This document shows, piece after piece, positions 1 to 13,995 of a stretch of DNA of 64,000 nucleotides (position 1 is the stretch's first letter; every line of letters starts with the position of its first letter). The notes below the pieces were generated by a model. That model ran no database searches. It saw only the letters and a list, made by a program, of their open reading frames with translations, and was not told the DNA's origin. The position numbers were made by a program, and so were the translations under genes. Origin of the DNA: Myrica gale (lineage: Eukaryota; Streptophyta; Magnoliopsida; Fagales; Myricaceae); NCBI GenBank assembly GCA_963930655.1, contig OZ005608.1, forward strand, positions 26,685,271 through 26,749,270, given 5' to 3'.

Positions 1-3000
1 ACTCCATCCATCTACATCATTTAACTCCAAAGCCACACCTCCTCAACATGAAGAAATCAAGCACTCTGGGTAGGAGAAATAATTTTACCCAAAACTTGGA
101 GTGCAACCTAGAATCAATGCACTCACTCGCAATCAGGACCGAATCCAAAATCTGCCTACCCTTCACGAATGCACCCTGGGTAGGAGAAATAATTTTACCC
201 AAAACTAACTTCAACCTATTGGCCAAAACTTTTGCCAAAATTTTGTAGACCCCCTCCCACAAGGCTAATGGGTCGAAAGTCCTTAAGCTCCACAACCCCA
301 GGCTTTTTCGGAATTAAAACAATGAACGTGCCATTGAGATTTTGACAAATTTTCCAACCTGGGCAAACTCATTGAACATGGAAATGACATCTTCCTTGAT
401 TACATCCCAACGTGACTGATATAAGGCTAGGGAGAAACCGTCCGGACAGGGGGCTTTATCTCCATTAAGACCCCTCACAACACCGGTCACCTCATCTTCA
501 TCAAAGGATCTTTTAAGCCATTCAACCTCCTCCCCAAAAATCGAATCAAACTCCAAGTCGTCTAACAAGGGTCTCCAAGAGAAAGACTTTTGATACAAAG
601 AGCTATAAAAACGAACAATCTCATCAGCAATATGTTCGGGATCCTCCACAAGTTCTCCGTCAACCTCCAACGAAGAAATAGTATTAACCTTTCTATTGGA
701 ATTAGCCACCATATGAATAAACTTGGTATATCTATCGCCCTCTTTAAGCCAAAGAGCTCTAGATTTCTACCTTCAACTAGTCTCCTCCATATCAATCAAG
801 AGTTTTAACTCCCCTGAGATTTCCAACTTCCTAACTTTACCAACCTCGTCAATCATCCCACCCTCCTCCAAGACCTCAAAGGACGAAATCTCATTAAATA
901 ACGAAGACATTTCCTAGAGGCAACATCCCCAAACTTCTCACGGTTCCAAAGTTTGAGATCCCTTTTAAGAGCCTTTAATTTAGAATCAAGCACGAAACTA
1001 GGCGATCCAAAAAAGACATAAGACCTCCACCACAACCCCACCATATCAACAAACTCGTCCACCTCAAGCCACATGTTTTCAAACCTAAAATGCTTATTTC
1101 CTCTCCCCACAAAACCATTCTCCAAAATAATCCGAAAACAAACAAGGCAACCTTTTCTGAGTAACATCCGGAAATAAGGACTCCTAACTTGAATTAAAAA
1201 GAAAGCGATCAATCCTAGACCAAGATTGAACAAATCTTCCATTAAACCAAGTGAAGAGTCCTCCCGATAAAGGTGTATCGATCAGCTGATTCTCATCAAT
1301 AAATTTCGAGAACTCCAACATAGCATTACTAAACCCCTCCAGCCCATAACGTTTACCCGGAAATCGAGAAACATTGTAATCCCCCCTTATACACCAAGGA
1401 AGAGACCACCACTCCATCATCCCAGCCAACTCCTCCCATAGAAATCTTCTCCTCTGATCATCATTAGGACCATAGACCCCCGAGAACCCCCAAACAACTC
1501 CATCCTCAACATTCTTCAAAATCACTAAAACATAAAAACACCCAACACTAGATTCCACCAACTCTAGAACCCTCGTGTCTCAAAGAAGCAAAACAGCACC
1601 CGAAGCACCATCCGACTCCTAACAACACCACCCAACATGGGAACCCCCCCTAAAATGCTCTTAATAATGGCCCTAGAAACAACTGACAACTTCGTCTCCT
1701 GAAGACACCAAAACAGGTTTTTTCCCTTAGTAAATTACCAACTCTACAATGTTTAGCTCTATCATTGAGCCCCCTAACATTCCAACTAATGATTCTAGGA
1801 ATCACAATAATTTTTGCACATCCCTCCCTACCTTCCTAGTCTACCTCGATACATATGTTTTCCCCTCATTAACTGTGTAACTCAAACCTTTTAGCTCCCT
1901 TAGACATCTGTTCCCCGATTTACAAGGATTTTTTGAGCCATTTTGATCTCTCCTTCTCCAAAGTAGCGAACAACTCCATCAACTTCTCCTCGTGGCCTTC
2001 ACAAGAAACTCTAACAACTCACCTTACCGAAGAGACCGGAATCAACACCCAATTGAAATTCATAGTCCCGGAAGAAAGAATCGTAACCTAATCCCGAGCA
2101 TTTGCATCCAGCTCCACCCCAGGGGTAATCATGGCAAAACTGGGCATAGGCTCCTCTAGGCAAGCTACAATAGCCCTGGAAAGAACATCCTCCCCATCTC
2201 CATTCGACACTTTATCGCCATGAATAAACTCAAAAAACTCATCCGAAACAGGCCCATCGACCCTAGCTTCCTCAAGCATCCTAATCAGCTCATAGGATGG
2301 AGACGACTCCAAGAAAGGGGCAATCGAAGCTTCCCCGACAGCAGCTGAGGACTGAACTACATTCGACAAAAGAGAAGGCATCGCCGCGACAAAATCTGGC
2401 TCGAAAGGCAACGGCGACTCAGACAAGCCTCCATCAAGTCCCTCCTCCGACGTCGACAACTCACCGGCGATACCCATTGTCATCACAAGTTGAGTCGACG
2501 CAGACCCAACTTCCAAATTCTGGAAGTTGGGCGTTGGGATCGCGGAACAGAAGGAAGATATTCTGTCCGCCTGAGCTTCCACGAGAAACACTGGGTCGGA
2601 CGACCCATGCACTTTCGGATCCTTCACACAACAAGAGTTCTCAACATAATCAACAGAGAGGACTGGAGCCCAATCCAGACGAGCCTTCTAAAATTGGGAT
2701 TGGACCAAAATTGACCCCAAGGCCCAAATCAATTTCCCCAATATAGCCTGGTCTAGACACCCCTTCAACCTTGTCACTTGAACCCACGGGCCCCAAAGAC
2801 ATCACTCCATAGTCCTTACAATTTCGACCCAAGTCCATCGTACCTTGGTGGCCCAATATGTCCAACGAGATATGCAGACAATCCATCTCCATTTTGAGTG
2901 CAGCAAGTCTCGTATGTACGTTCCACATACAACAATATTTTTCGCCACACCTGCAAGCCGAACATTCAATAAACGCCCTAGCCTTGGAACCTAAAGAGAT

Positions 3001-3709
3001 AACCGCCAACTTTGCATGTTCTTCCTCCTTCGCATGCAAACTCGAAACTTCTCTCCCACCAGCGACTGTCGACCTTCCCTCCCCCTTCGACACCACCTTA
3101 CCAAGGATCACCACCAGCGGAACCTTCTTGACATCGTCGGCAAAAGAGACTCCACCTTTCCATTCCGCAACATTTGAAGAGAACTTAGCTCTTCGGGGCA
3201 TTACTACAAAAAGCAACCACATCGTGGAAGCAATCTGCCATGGTACTCCACCCTCTCCCTTTGAGACCTTCGGGGACCATTATCGACCCTCTACGTCGCC
3301 CTTTGCCGTATTCTATGATAGCAACATACCTCCCCGCCTTATTCCCACAACGTTGGGCCGAGAACGCTTGCGACACTTCATTGAACTTCAAGACAAAAGG
3401 ATGCTCTGCATCAGCCACCAACAAATTGTTGGCCAAATTGGCCAGCCACACAGCACCGAATCTTCCTAAAGAGATGAACTGGGATTCTTACGACTCCACT
3501 CCAACACTTTGACCAAACCACCATCACTCACAAAAACCTGAAATTCTTTCGCTTCAATACGAAAGCAACGAGAAAAACCCATTGCAACACAGAGCACAAG
3601 ACGAGCAATCTAGAATAAAGCTCGCTGGAACACACAATCTCACCAAAAACTCAATCCCTGACAACTGAAAAAACTACCCGAGAGAAAACCCATACAAAAC
3701 CATCATATC
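1..3709 (-). mobile_element. LINE (non-LTR retrotransposon), ORF1 plus ORF2, 3' end beyond window
   Basis: Read on the minus strand, this is a plant L1-type LINE. A 5' leader starts at about 3709. ORF1 starts at a methionine near 3582 and shows the typical block FNEVSQAF...GRYVAIIEYGKGRRRG at about 3340-3240, then runs in broken frames to about 1845. ORF2 begins near 1810 with the endonuclease signature SWNVRGLND, continues with GVYGPND (about 1480) and RGDYNVSRFPG (about 1380), then reverse transcriptase with GDKAPCPDGF (about 450) and SPTQGAFVKGRQILDS (about 190-120). It leaves the window before the RT catalytic centre. Several stops and frameshifts interrupt both frames (for example in ORF1 near 3470 and in ORF2 near 310 and 900), so this copy is dead. 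It abuts intron 21 of PA200 copy 1 in the same orientation. Its 3' tail and any target-site duplication are outside the window. Confidence 0.9.
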
Positions 3710-3886
3710 CGCACTGAATTTACTATCGTTAAACATCCATTGTTGTCGTCTAAAGCATCCCACTTAAAGTATGATGTCATATTTTTGGGAAACAATTGTA
3801 GCATGTCGTTAAAATAGATAACAAGATTTTGAAGACATGTAGTACAATTTTTAATATAAGAGGTCAAAGAGGATGAGAGAACTTAC

Positions 3887-6800
3887 GCGCGTACAGTTTC
3901 ATAACTATGCAGAGATAGGTTTAGAAGATCATCCATCACGAGAATCAGATGGTCTGATGGATAGAAATTCCCGCTTGTACGGAATAGGTGGTAAGATGAT
4001 TGTGAGGATCTCCACGTACTGTGCATGTAGGCCTTGTCAATAAGTGCCCACCTTGGCCTGGAACGAAAGAGTAAAGGTTTGGATGCTATGTTTGATGCTT
4101 TGTTCATGTAATAAAAGACGATCAGAGGAGATAGTACTCTTCACCTTCTTTTTCCCTTGGAATGAGATGAAGCAACAAAATTTACTGGAGGTTCAATTAT
4201 GGCAGCCGATTCCAACTTCCATGCCTGCCTATGATTTGACCACTCATCATACTCCGAACTTCCTGTATGACACAAATCAAAATAGTCGGTAGCTCCAAAA
4301 CATCAACATATGGAATTCATCTCACTGCAGTGTACATTACCATAGTTCACCAAAGCATCCATTATACGAATAATGAGTATCAATAAAATGCTGTCATCAG
4401 ACTTTTTCTCTAACAAGTATCTGTCCAATGCAGAAAGGTCAATGAGATTCAGAAAATCAGACCCAGCAGGATAGAAGGATTGAATCTAGAGGAACACTGT
4501 TAAGCGTTACCTGCAAGATGCATGCATAATCTCCGCAGCTTTTTCCCGCAGTTGAGTGCTGCCAACACTCGAACCTGTAGCTCCCGCAATTAAGAAAGAA
4601 GTATGATCTGCATCTTCAACTATCGGATTCCTGGACGATGGTCTGAAGTCAGGCAAACAAGACAATACACCTTGCAATGAAGAATCAATACGGAGAAGAG
4701 TCACTTTCAAGTGCTCTTTCTCAACTCCTGGATGACAAATGGCATGTAAATTGTCAAATAATGGACAAACTTGCATAAACTGCAGGAAAAAAGAAGAAAA
4801 AAACAGACAGCCCTCCATGGTTATTCGGATGAAGTTGAAGACACAGAGGCAACAATACAAACATACCGAAGAATCACGCAACTCTTTCCTGTATATTGAT
4901 TAAGCTAAAAATCTAAAGCTTCTCGGGATAAAAAATATCATTCACTACACATCATTCTGCTTAAACGAAAAGTTGCCTGAAGAATGAAAACTTCTATTAC
5001 CTGGTTCAGAATGGGATTTAGTTTGGCACATAGTCAAAAGATCATCCAAGGCCGATTTAAAATGAAGGTTCAAAAGTTCATTTGCAAATTGAATTTCTTC
5101 ATCACTCGGAATATGCCACTTGGGGGCCATTGGCAGTTTATCATGCAAATAATCCTTCGTGCTAATCCATTCCTCTAGTTCAGAAGCAACAGGATGACGG
5201 AAAATGCACCTAGTAAACAAGAATTTTAAACTTCTCATTTTCAGACAGACAAAACTGAAAGCAAGAATAATGATACAACTACATAGAAAAAGAGAGATAT
5301 ACTTGTATTGATCAACCGGATAATAATGAACCAGGCTCCCAAGGAGGGATCGAAGAAGATGATCACCAGCTCCATTGACCTGCCATGTGACCAAAAAAAA
5401 ACAGAGAATCGTGAGACCACTGGGGATATGTTCCACAATTATCCCATTAGACGCCAATGTGCATTAGGTGAGAGAATTTTCACTTCTCTCAAGTATTTTA
5501 TTCAGATACAGTAACAATACGAGACCTTCCAAGATGGGGAATCAAAAGCAGATACAATAGCTTCCTTAAACTGATCCCTGTAACGAAGAAGAGCAGGACC
5601 TCCATAGCCGATAGCAACTGATATTATTTTCAACTGATAATCAATAGTTGTTTCAAAAGCTGGAGAAAGTGTTGGTTTTTCCTGGAAAGAAAACAATTCG
5701 AATTTCACATAAAGAATGTAGGTGCAGCAACGTAATAAGCACAATTCACAAGAGAAATACCTTTGTTGAGGTGGAGGCAGCAGAAGTTCCTCTTCCTCCA
5801 AACCCTGTAACTGGCATTCCTTTTAAAGAGGATACGACAGACAGCAAAAGGGGCTCAATAAGATGAGTAACTGCCTCTTCTGGATTTGAATGGACACATG
5901 CACAACAAAGCAGTCCAACCTCCGCAACTGCCCCGGGAAGTATATTTGTGTTGACAAACTTGGAAATTTTTTTCAAAGCCTGTGGGTGATGAGGAAGACT
6001 CACAACGCCTTTTTCAAAAAACTTAAGAATAATAAAATCAGTATAGTTAAAATCTTTCTCAAGCACTCATACCTGATTATACAAGGATTTTGAAAGTCTC
6101 CCAAGCAAGATTTCAATCATGCAATAGTAATAAGGACCATCCTCAACCAGAAAAGTTCCTGATGTTGCAGATGAAAGTAGGCCTTCATTCCTGCAGCACC
6201 AGTAACCAATTATTCGGGCTGTAAGGCAATATCGAAACAGATGAGAGTATAAATCTAATATAAGACTTAATACAAATTACACATTCAAGAGGAGAAAAAC
6301 TGAATGCCAATGCTTACGTAACACTGCTGGGTTCCAAGTGGAGAAGCAATGAAAACAAGCGACACAAGAACTGATCAAGCCATTCAGAAAAGTGAATCAT
6401 AGGTATCAATGAGGATTCCTCCATACTGTCATCCAAAGAAGCCAACTGCAAATATAAGTGGATTAGTTAACCATTTATCTACACGGTATTGAAACATGAA
6501 TCACGTACTCTGAGAACATTATGAACTTGTGCTCTTACATTGGAGAAAATAGAACCAATTAATTGCATGGTTGCCAAGGTTTTAGGAGGATCATTGGCAT
6601 CCATACCAAGTAATGCATTCGACAATGAAACCATCAAAAGATCAGGATAAATGTCACCACCATCAATATTAATTGCTTCTGCTGAAGCTGATTGGGAAGT
6701 GAGAAATAGTGAACGCGCAACAAATGCTACTGACATCATAGCAATTTTCAGCTGGTGGGTGGCTGTCATCTGACTAGACATAAAAGTTGACAAAAATGAT

Positions 6801-9800
6801 GTTAATTTGATAAAACAAGCAAAACTTAAAGAAGTAAAGTTTTTGCACAACACTATCCAATTAAATTGTTTCATAGATGAAGATATGTCTTTTGTGAAGG
6901 ATGGATAACTGCATATGATTCTTACTTTATAAAGTTTTCAGAAATTTTGTGATGTAAAAGAAATAATGCATTTAATGCAACTTACCGTCTCCAAGGCCAT
7001 ATGGAATCGAGATGCCACGAAAGGAAGAACCAAAGAGGGATCCACATAAGACAAAATAGAAGCCGCTGCAGCAACTGTCTCAGATAGATGTTCATTTTTG
7101 CTATATTGACCACGATCAATTAACTTCAGCACCACAGTGACAAAGTATGTCCTTTCCGATCTTCCCAGAAATAGTTCAGGCTTTCTACTGCTACTGGTGT
7201 TCCTACAACAAAAGTATGTTACGAGAAAGAACAGAAAATGTGCTAAAGCTCATATGAAGAACGGATCACAATTCATCCACAGGCAGTTCTTACTGTAGCT
7301 CATGCTGAAGGCGCTTCTGAAATTGTATTATCAAATGGCACAGAAAGCGCTCCAATGAGTATGTCCAACGACCACCATTGGAGGGGTGGTAATATCTAAC
7401 GAAATAAACAACGGAAAATAACCGGCAAACAGAAATTAGAACCGAGTTGCATGCTTAGAAAAGGAAACCAATATGAGCATTAGAGTGTGAGTTGACAAAC
7501 TGTTCCAAGAGGTTGACCAATTTCTCAAAATGTTCTTGGATAGAACTCCCAGGCTTTAATAGGTAGACCTGCCATGGACAGTACAATATATAACGACACA
7601 ATGTCTCAGGCACCATCCATGTATGGACTGATTCATGAAAGAGTGAAATGTATTCCACAGCATAACAGTCTTACAATTGACTTTGCAATGGCCTTTGCTG
7701 GGGTAACCGTTTTATTGGCAAACAAAAACCTTGTGTTTCTAGGAACGTCCACAGAAAAAGGATATGAGCCACTTCCATTTGCCACAGGAACCTGTGTTTT
7801 GCATATAGGATGAAGTCGTATAAGTGTCCATAACAATAAGAACAGCAGTAATTTTTTCAGGCCATCTTGTAAAAGCCAGCACAAACATGATTTGATTACT
7901 TCGACATTGTTGATACATCCAATGGAAAACCAGTGGCCAGTATATGCACATCTCAAAAACAATTTCCATGAGATTATTGTATCAGAAAACCTTAGCGACT
8001 TCTGTATCAGAAAGCCATACACTCAGGAAGGTCCCAGAACAATTCAGTACCTAGTCTCAATATTATTACAAGTCAGGTAGAATTAACTTCAACAACAATA
8101 CTCATACGCATATTGAAGGCACCAATAAATAGAACAACTAGCATACATGTTCAAGATATTCAAACAATGGATCCACTCACCTCAAACATGTTTAAGTATC
8201 TTGTAAAAAGTGATGGTAGGAAACACTCCCAGTCAATAAAGCTATAGTGCTTTATAACACGAGCTACTAAAGCTGCCCATTGACTGTTCCAAAATTGACA
8301 ATTTGGTATGGAGTCCCAGAGGTCTACACAGGATTTAACCCAATCACTGGCACGAAAACAACAGGAAGTTAATTTGCCCGAATAAGTCACTCCAAAAACC
8401 GTACAGAATAAGAGTTGGCAAAACATATGGTCCTTACTTTGAAAAAAAGTCCTGGTTGTCCAAATTCGTGGGAAGAAACAGTCTTAGGAACCCAGATCCT
8501 TCAAAGGATGAATTATGCCATGGATTATCCAACAAAGATCTGCAGGTTTGTTTCATCACACAATGCACAGCAATGGTTAAAAAATGAAACAAGTCACCAG
8601 AGAGCTTTTATTATTATGACTGAACTAGGAACTCAATTCAAATGGGAAGTAAGACAGTCCACATCTTAACATTCCTTTGATGAAGACTATAACTCACTAA
8701 AGTAGGAAGGCTGAAGAAATTTGAATGCTAGGGTGATCACATTGAAAACTTGGATTTCCGATCAGGACCCCTTTTTATGTTGCCTTAATATCAAACATTG
8801 AACATCAAAAGACTGCAGCAGGGCTTGGATGTTGGAAAAGTAAGAAGCCTGAAATGGCCAAATATATCCACTTCTAGCACATTTCATTCCATGTACAATA
8901 CCAAAGGTCCATAAGATTGAATATATGCCAGATGTAACTAAAAATAGGTAGAATGGTATGTGATTCCCTTTGACATAACCAGAAACCAGTATTCAATATA
9001 AAAAGCTCTTAATGATGTGTTAAAAATTCAAATAAAATTTTAGGATTTCAGACAAATTAAAGAGGGAAGGAGATCTTAAGAGCCCTTACCTAAACTCAGA
9101 CCATATCTCAAAGGCAGAACCAGATGGGAAAAACCTCCGGCAGGATCGAACAAGGGAAGTAATCATTTCAAAATGTCTCTGTCTCAGTCTCCACCCTTCT
9201 GGACCAGTATTCCTGTAAGATGTACATACCGAAAGATTTCAACATATGAAGTTCTTCAGCCTAAGAAGTACAACACAAAGGGCTGCAAGTCCATCACAGA
9301 GAAGCATCGAGCAATTATTTGGAATTCAGGGAAAATGTCGAATACTAAGCCAATGACAGCAAAAACAAAGACAAAGAATTTAGGTCTGAGACCAACAGAC
9401 CATCACTAGCATTGAAACCTTTGGTGTTGATATTGACCTGCTGGTTGCAAGTTTTTACCATGAAATAATGTCTTTCAAAATATTAAAGAGTTTAAGAGCA
9501 CAAATAGGAGACTTTGCAATAAGTTATTGTTCCCATTTTGGAATTGGTCACCTACATAAGTAGTCAATGGGTCTTGACTCCATGATCTCACTCTCCATCC
9601 CATATACAACACAAGGAGGAGGTATCTTCTGAGCATTCACAATAAATTATCACTGTTTCCCAATCTATTACAGCAAAGCCAATACATTTTTTAAACCAGA
9701 AAAAAAATACATCCTGTAGGTGCATATATAAAGCGCACCTTGTGAAATGCGCAAGGACAAGAGTATCATACAAAGGCCGCCACTGAACTTTCAATGAAAG

Positions 9801-11168
9801 CTTCTTTCGGTACTTGTTAAGTACTCTTACCAAGATATTTCCCCATCTAACCTAATCAGCACAAAGGGAACCATCATTTAAGCTAAGAATAAAAGTGTAC
9901 AAGGAGACAATATTTCAGAGCAACAACAATGGCACACCTGGGCGTAAAGCTTAGTCTGTGAGCTCATAAACAACTCTAAACCAAACTCGACAAGTGTGCT
10001 GACATCTTCCAATGATACCTCACTTTTTGCCTTTATGAAACTGCATAACAAATAAATGTAAGTTAGCTTTCAATACTGTCACCAACCAGAATAGACACAA
10101 TAAGGTTCTCCCTACATTCATCCACTTCACCAACAAGTTCTACAACTACTAGCTATAAGTGAGAAAGGACCAGTTTGAATTGAGGAGGACCAGTTTGAAA
10201 TGAAATCTAATACTGTTGCTGAAAAGAATACGCAGTTGAAAGTCAATGAGAACACATCGTATCTGCATCATCCAAACCGGCTGATACATGCGAACTAGAT
10301 TGAGATGAACAAGAATATGTATGTCTATTTTTGTTAATTAAACCTAACACGAATTTGTATCTCCAGTTATCATGCATAACACAATTTCCATTTGAAGACT
10401 TATACATGACCAAACACCAAAAGAATGAGAGATTACCCCTGAACTTTTTTGGTACCTAGAAGAAAAAGAAATATGTGACAGAGAGTGAATTAGGCACATG
10501 CCACCCATAATGTGTTCGTACATGATATCTCGTACTGATGAACAGACGCCTCCAGCACCTTATACCCACCGGGGAGACAGAATTAAGAATACGAGGAAAG
10601 TTTTCAGAATATTGATTGCTGTTTAAAAAATATAACATTTGTGCTTTTGATAATGGATTCAGAATTCGTCAAGGTATCGAATTGGGAAGGAAGGGTTATT
10701 TCTTTCGATTGCGTTACTTCCTAACACAGCGCACAAAGCTCTGATATCATTGCATAATCCCTTCCTGGAAAATTTGAAGAAAAAACGGGCATTTTGTGGG
10801 TTTCTAAGAAGTTGATAGCTTAGCCCAGAAGATATATTCCAAAGATTTTAGTTTCTCAATTCATTTATCGATCAGATGAACACTCAGAAGCATTGAAACC
10901 TTTACGCCACAGCGAAACTCATGCAAAAAGAACGGAAACAAGAAAGAAGACCCCAGAGTTGAGAGTCAAAATGAAAGAGAAGAAGGAAGTGGAAAGAGAA
11001 GCATTACAGGTCGATAACGGAGATCCATTTGAGAGTGGAGTAGACGGAATCGGGGTCATCGGGTCGGAATGAGGCCTTGACGGAGGTGACGACCCTAGAG
11101 AAGGATTCCTTCTCTCTAGCGGTCTCCTGGGCCACCGGTGGCGGGAGCCACGCATTGTACAGATGCAT
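3887..11168 (-). CDS. PA200: Proteasome activator subunit 4 (PA200/PSME4/Blm10), copy 1, exons 1-21 (C-terminal half not in window)
   Basis: HEAT-repeat activator that caps the 20S proteasome in the nucleus. Exons run at about 11008-11168, 9938-10040, 9739-9851, 9090-9212, 8438-8539, 8181-8346, 7675-7791, 7501-7568, 7294-7395, 6986-7202, 6539-6769, 6318-6445, 6073-6190, 5761-5979, 5526-5681, 5303-5379, 5001-5209, 4511-4727, 4341-4420, 4145-4262 and 3887-4057. All have GT-AG borders and the phases join into 998 open codons. The start MHLYNAWLPPPV is the family N-terminus; VPVANGSGSYPFSVDVPRN, ISLSNALLGMDANDPPKTL-type and RPRWALIDKAYMH blocks follow the remembered Arabidopsis protein almost residue for residue. 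The gene stops in intron 21, where LINE sequence begins at 3709. Exons 22-35 would lie left of the window if the LINE is an insertion; if the junction is a deletion they are lost. About 1.1 kb of promoter and leader lies to its right. Confidence 0.9.
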
Positions 11169-11621
11169 TTCGAGATAATTGGAAAGAAGAGAAATGAAAA
11201 GAATCAGTGAGATGGCCTGTATCGCAGAATCTCTATTTATAATAAGTCTGCTTGTGCTCGAGTTGTGCGTCTGAATTAACTCCCTTCTCCTTTTCTTTTC
11301 TTTCTCGACAAGAAAGTTGAGAGATTTCTTCCTCCCCAGTGTCAGCGTTTGTTACTGTTGGCGGCTGGGAAGTTGGGCATAGCAATTAGCGTAAAACGGA
11401 TCAATATATTTTTGTTTTGGTATCTAATATTTTGATTTTAACTGTCAGTTCTATTTATGTTTTTTTCTTTCTTGAGAAAAAAGACAACAAAGTTTTGCTG
11501 AAGTTTTGGACAAGAAAGTTGAGACTTTAAAATACTTGAATCTTCAGTGACAAGGGAGAGTGAGTTAAGTGCATATTTGGAGATTTAAATTACTAGTTGC
11601 TCAAATCACTATTTTTTTCAA
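11169..11621. promoter_or_regulatory. Upstream region of PA200 copy 1
   Basis: This stretch precedes the PA200 copy 1 start codon on the minus strand and must hold its leader and promoter. A TATA-like run (complement of CTATTTATAATAA) lies near 11231-11243, about 70 bp upstream of the start codon. No repeats are recognised until the MITE at 11622. Confidence 0.4.
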
Positions 11622-11813
11622 GGTTGTGTTTGTGTTGAAAAAATTTTTGTATTGGGTTTTATGTTGGTATTGGGTTGAGTGAAAAAGTGAAAAGAGAGGT
11701 AATTTTTTATATTTTTATATTTTTTATATTTTTTTATGGGAGAGAGATTATATTGTAGTATTTTATTATAAGTTAGTGAAAAATATTGTAATATTTTTGG
11801 TGCAAACGCACCC
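11622..11813. mobile_element. MITE, family A (GGGTG(T/C)GTTTG termini), copy 1
   Basis: An AT-rich, non-coding element of about 190 bp. It has imperfect inverted ends: GGTTGTGTTTGTGTTG on the left, and AGGGTGCGTTTGCACC read inward from the right. Its core (GTGAAAAAGTGA, GAGAGGTAATTTTTTATATT, GGGAGAGAGATTATATTGTA) recurs at 13673-13861 and 44835-45000, and inverted at about 58783-58974. No convincing target-site duplication is visible here. The termini resemble PIF/Harbinger or hAT MITEs, and the superfamily is uncertain. Confidence 0.65.
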
Positions 11814-12456
11814 TAAATTTAAATTCATATTGGGTCAAATCTGTCTGAACCCAGATACCTAAATTTTCTTTCTTACAAACAAAAAATTGAGACTTGGAAA
11901 TGATGGATGCAATTATTTTTCTTTAAACATGTAAGTAAAGTCTCGTACATATTTATGGGAAAAAAAAGTAATCACAGTTTCAATTTATTTTATTAGCTCT
12001 CTTATGTTTCGAAAATCAATTATCATTCTCCTTAAACTTGATCATTAAATAGCACGAAATGACCAAAATATTTTGAAAATAATAATATAGAAATTATATT
12101 TTATTTCTTATAGTTAATTTATTATTCATATTTTTATTTTTTATCTTGGATAGACATTTCAATAAATTCACATCAATTTTCATATTTTACGGCCGAATCA
12201 AATAAAAAAGAGAGAATTGATGATTTTTAAAACATAAAAGAATAATAAAATAAATTAAAATTGAGGGATGGATTAATTTTTATCTATAAATATAAAATAT
12301 TATAATATTTACGTTTCTTTTTGTTCCTTTCGAGTCCAAAATCAGTTTTATACAATAGCAGTGACTTCAGGCTTGGGCTGGGAAGCGGCATCGTTGGCAT
12401 TTTAGAAACATTATGTTAACTCTTTATGGGATTCGTTTGCAAGGGGAAGTAGTCGC
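11814..12456. other. AT-rich intergenic DNA, nothing recognised
   Basis: Strongly AT-rich sequence without long open frames, terminal repeats or conserved motifs that I can identify. It separates the MITE from the left end of the hAT element. Confidence 0.5.
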
Positions 12457-13672
12457 TAGGGGTATTCACCGGAACCGGCGGTGAGCCGGTTAACCGGTAC
12501 CGGTTGCCATTTTCACCAAACTGCAGTGAAAATGGCGGCTGTTTCGGTGGTTCACCGCCACAACAGTTTTAATTTTTTTAACAGACGCAAACGACGTCGT
12601 TTTGGGTGAGTGAGAATGAGATTTTAGGGTTTCCTTCCTCCCCCTTAGCGAAGCGGTCACTTTTCTCCTCACTCCTCAGCCAGCGCCCACGAACTTCCTC
12701 CCTTCTGTTCGCGTCAGCCCACTGCCTAGTGCCCCTCCGCCCTTCTCCTCGTCGTCTGCCACCGTGGTAAGTCTCTCTTTCCCTCTTAGTCTCTCTATCT
12801 GCCTCTTTCTCTCTCTTTCATGTCATAGTTCTCTCCGCCTCCTACAGCTGTTGTCGGAGCCGTGCAACTTGTTGGCTCAGCTGCTCTTTCAACTCCGTCT
12901 CTCCCTCAAGGCTCAATTCTCAAACCCTCAGGTCCCTCACAGTTGTTGTGCTACATTCATCATTCATACGGGAATTTCATTGAATTTTCATATGCAAAAA
13001 CGTTATTAATTGTAGGTTGTAGCTCAGGGGAGAAAATGTTATTAATTGTAGAATTTATTAATATATTTGACACGTGTTTAATTTGGCAGTGGCTTTGTCT
13101 CCATTTGGTGGCTTGAAATTTGAATTAAGCTGCCAATTGGATTGTGATATGTCTTTCTATCCCATTGTCTCTATAAAATTCAGTTACAAAAATTTCATTG
13201 ATTTTAATATGCAAAAAATTGTTTTAGGGTTTTGTATATGGATAATTGTGGTTTGTGAAACTGTTGGAGGATGAGATTGAATTGGTTTGATTTGGTTGGA
13301 TATATGTGATTGAAATGTTTGATTTGATTTGACAAATTGTTTATTTTGAATTGAAATTTAGGTTATGTTTTGTTTTTCAAAAACCTATTTTTATTTTAAG
13401 ATTTTCAATCCATTTAAACTCTAAAGCTTACATAGAAAATGCTAACTTATGGTAACTTCTAATGTGAAGGTGGTTATAATTTAATATGATAACATCTAAA
13501 GCTATTAGTTGGCCAACATTTTTATTTTTTTGAAAACCAAAGTTTGATCAATATTTTTTCTCAAATTATTTTCCTTGCATTGTTTATTTATTTATTTTCA
13601 GATGGATACTACACAATCACGTACACCCATTAATGAGTCTGGAATTGGAAGTGAAACTAGTCACGCTACTAC

Positions 13673-13861
13673 GGGTGTGTTTGTGTTGTAAAATTTTAGT
13701 GTTGTTAAAATTTTAGGTATTGGGTTTAGTGAAAAAGTGAAGAGAGAGGTAATTTTTTATATTTTTTGTAGTGATTTGATGGGGGAGAGAGAGATTATAT
13801 TGTAATTTTTTATTGTGTTAAAATTTTAGAGTGTGTAAAATTTTAGGACGCAAACGCAGCC
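13673..13861. mobile_element. MITE, family A, inside the hAT transposase
   Basis: A 189-bp element with inverted ends: GGGTGTGTTTGTGTTG on the left, GGCTGCGTTTGCGTCC read inward from the right. It is flanked by TAC at 13670-13672 and 13862-13864, a possible 3-bp target-site duplication. The core is shared with the copies at 11622 and 44835. It lies about 70 bp after the transposase start codon. An 11-bp inverted repeat, CACGCTACTAC and GTAGTAGCGTG (about 13662-13672 and 13896-13906), brackets it more widely, so the true limits could be larger. Confidence 0.65.
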
Positions 13862-13995
13862 TACCTATCCTAGCCACATTTCTAACCTGATAGGTAGTAG
13901 CGTGGCTACTACACCTTCTCAATCTTGTTCAATCACTCCTACAAAGAGTATGGAAACTGTGATAACCCGGTTTCAAAAGGAAAAGAAATGTGAAT

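Noticed and set aside
2297-2746. Plus-strand 149-codon frame
   Set aside because: Antisense to LINE ORF1; proline- and serine-rich composition mirrors the opposite strand.
10919-11155. Minus-strand 78-codon frame starting MRGSRHRWPRRP
   Set aside because: It overlaps PA200 copy 1 exon 1 in another frame; the MHLYNAWLPPPV frame from 11168 is the conserved one.
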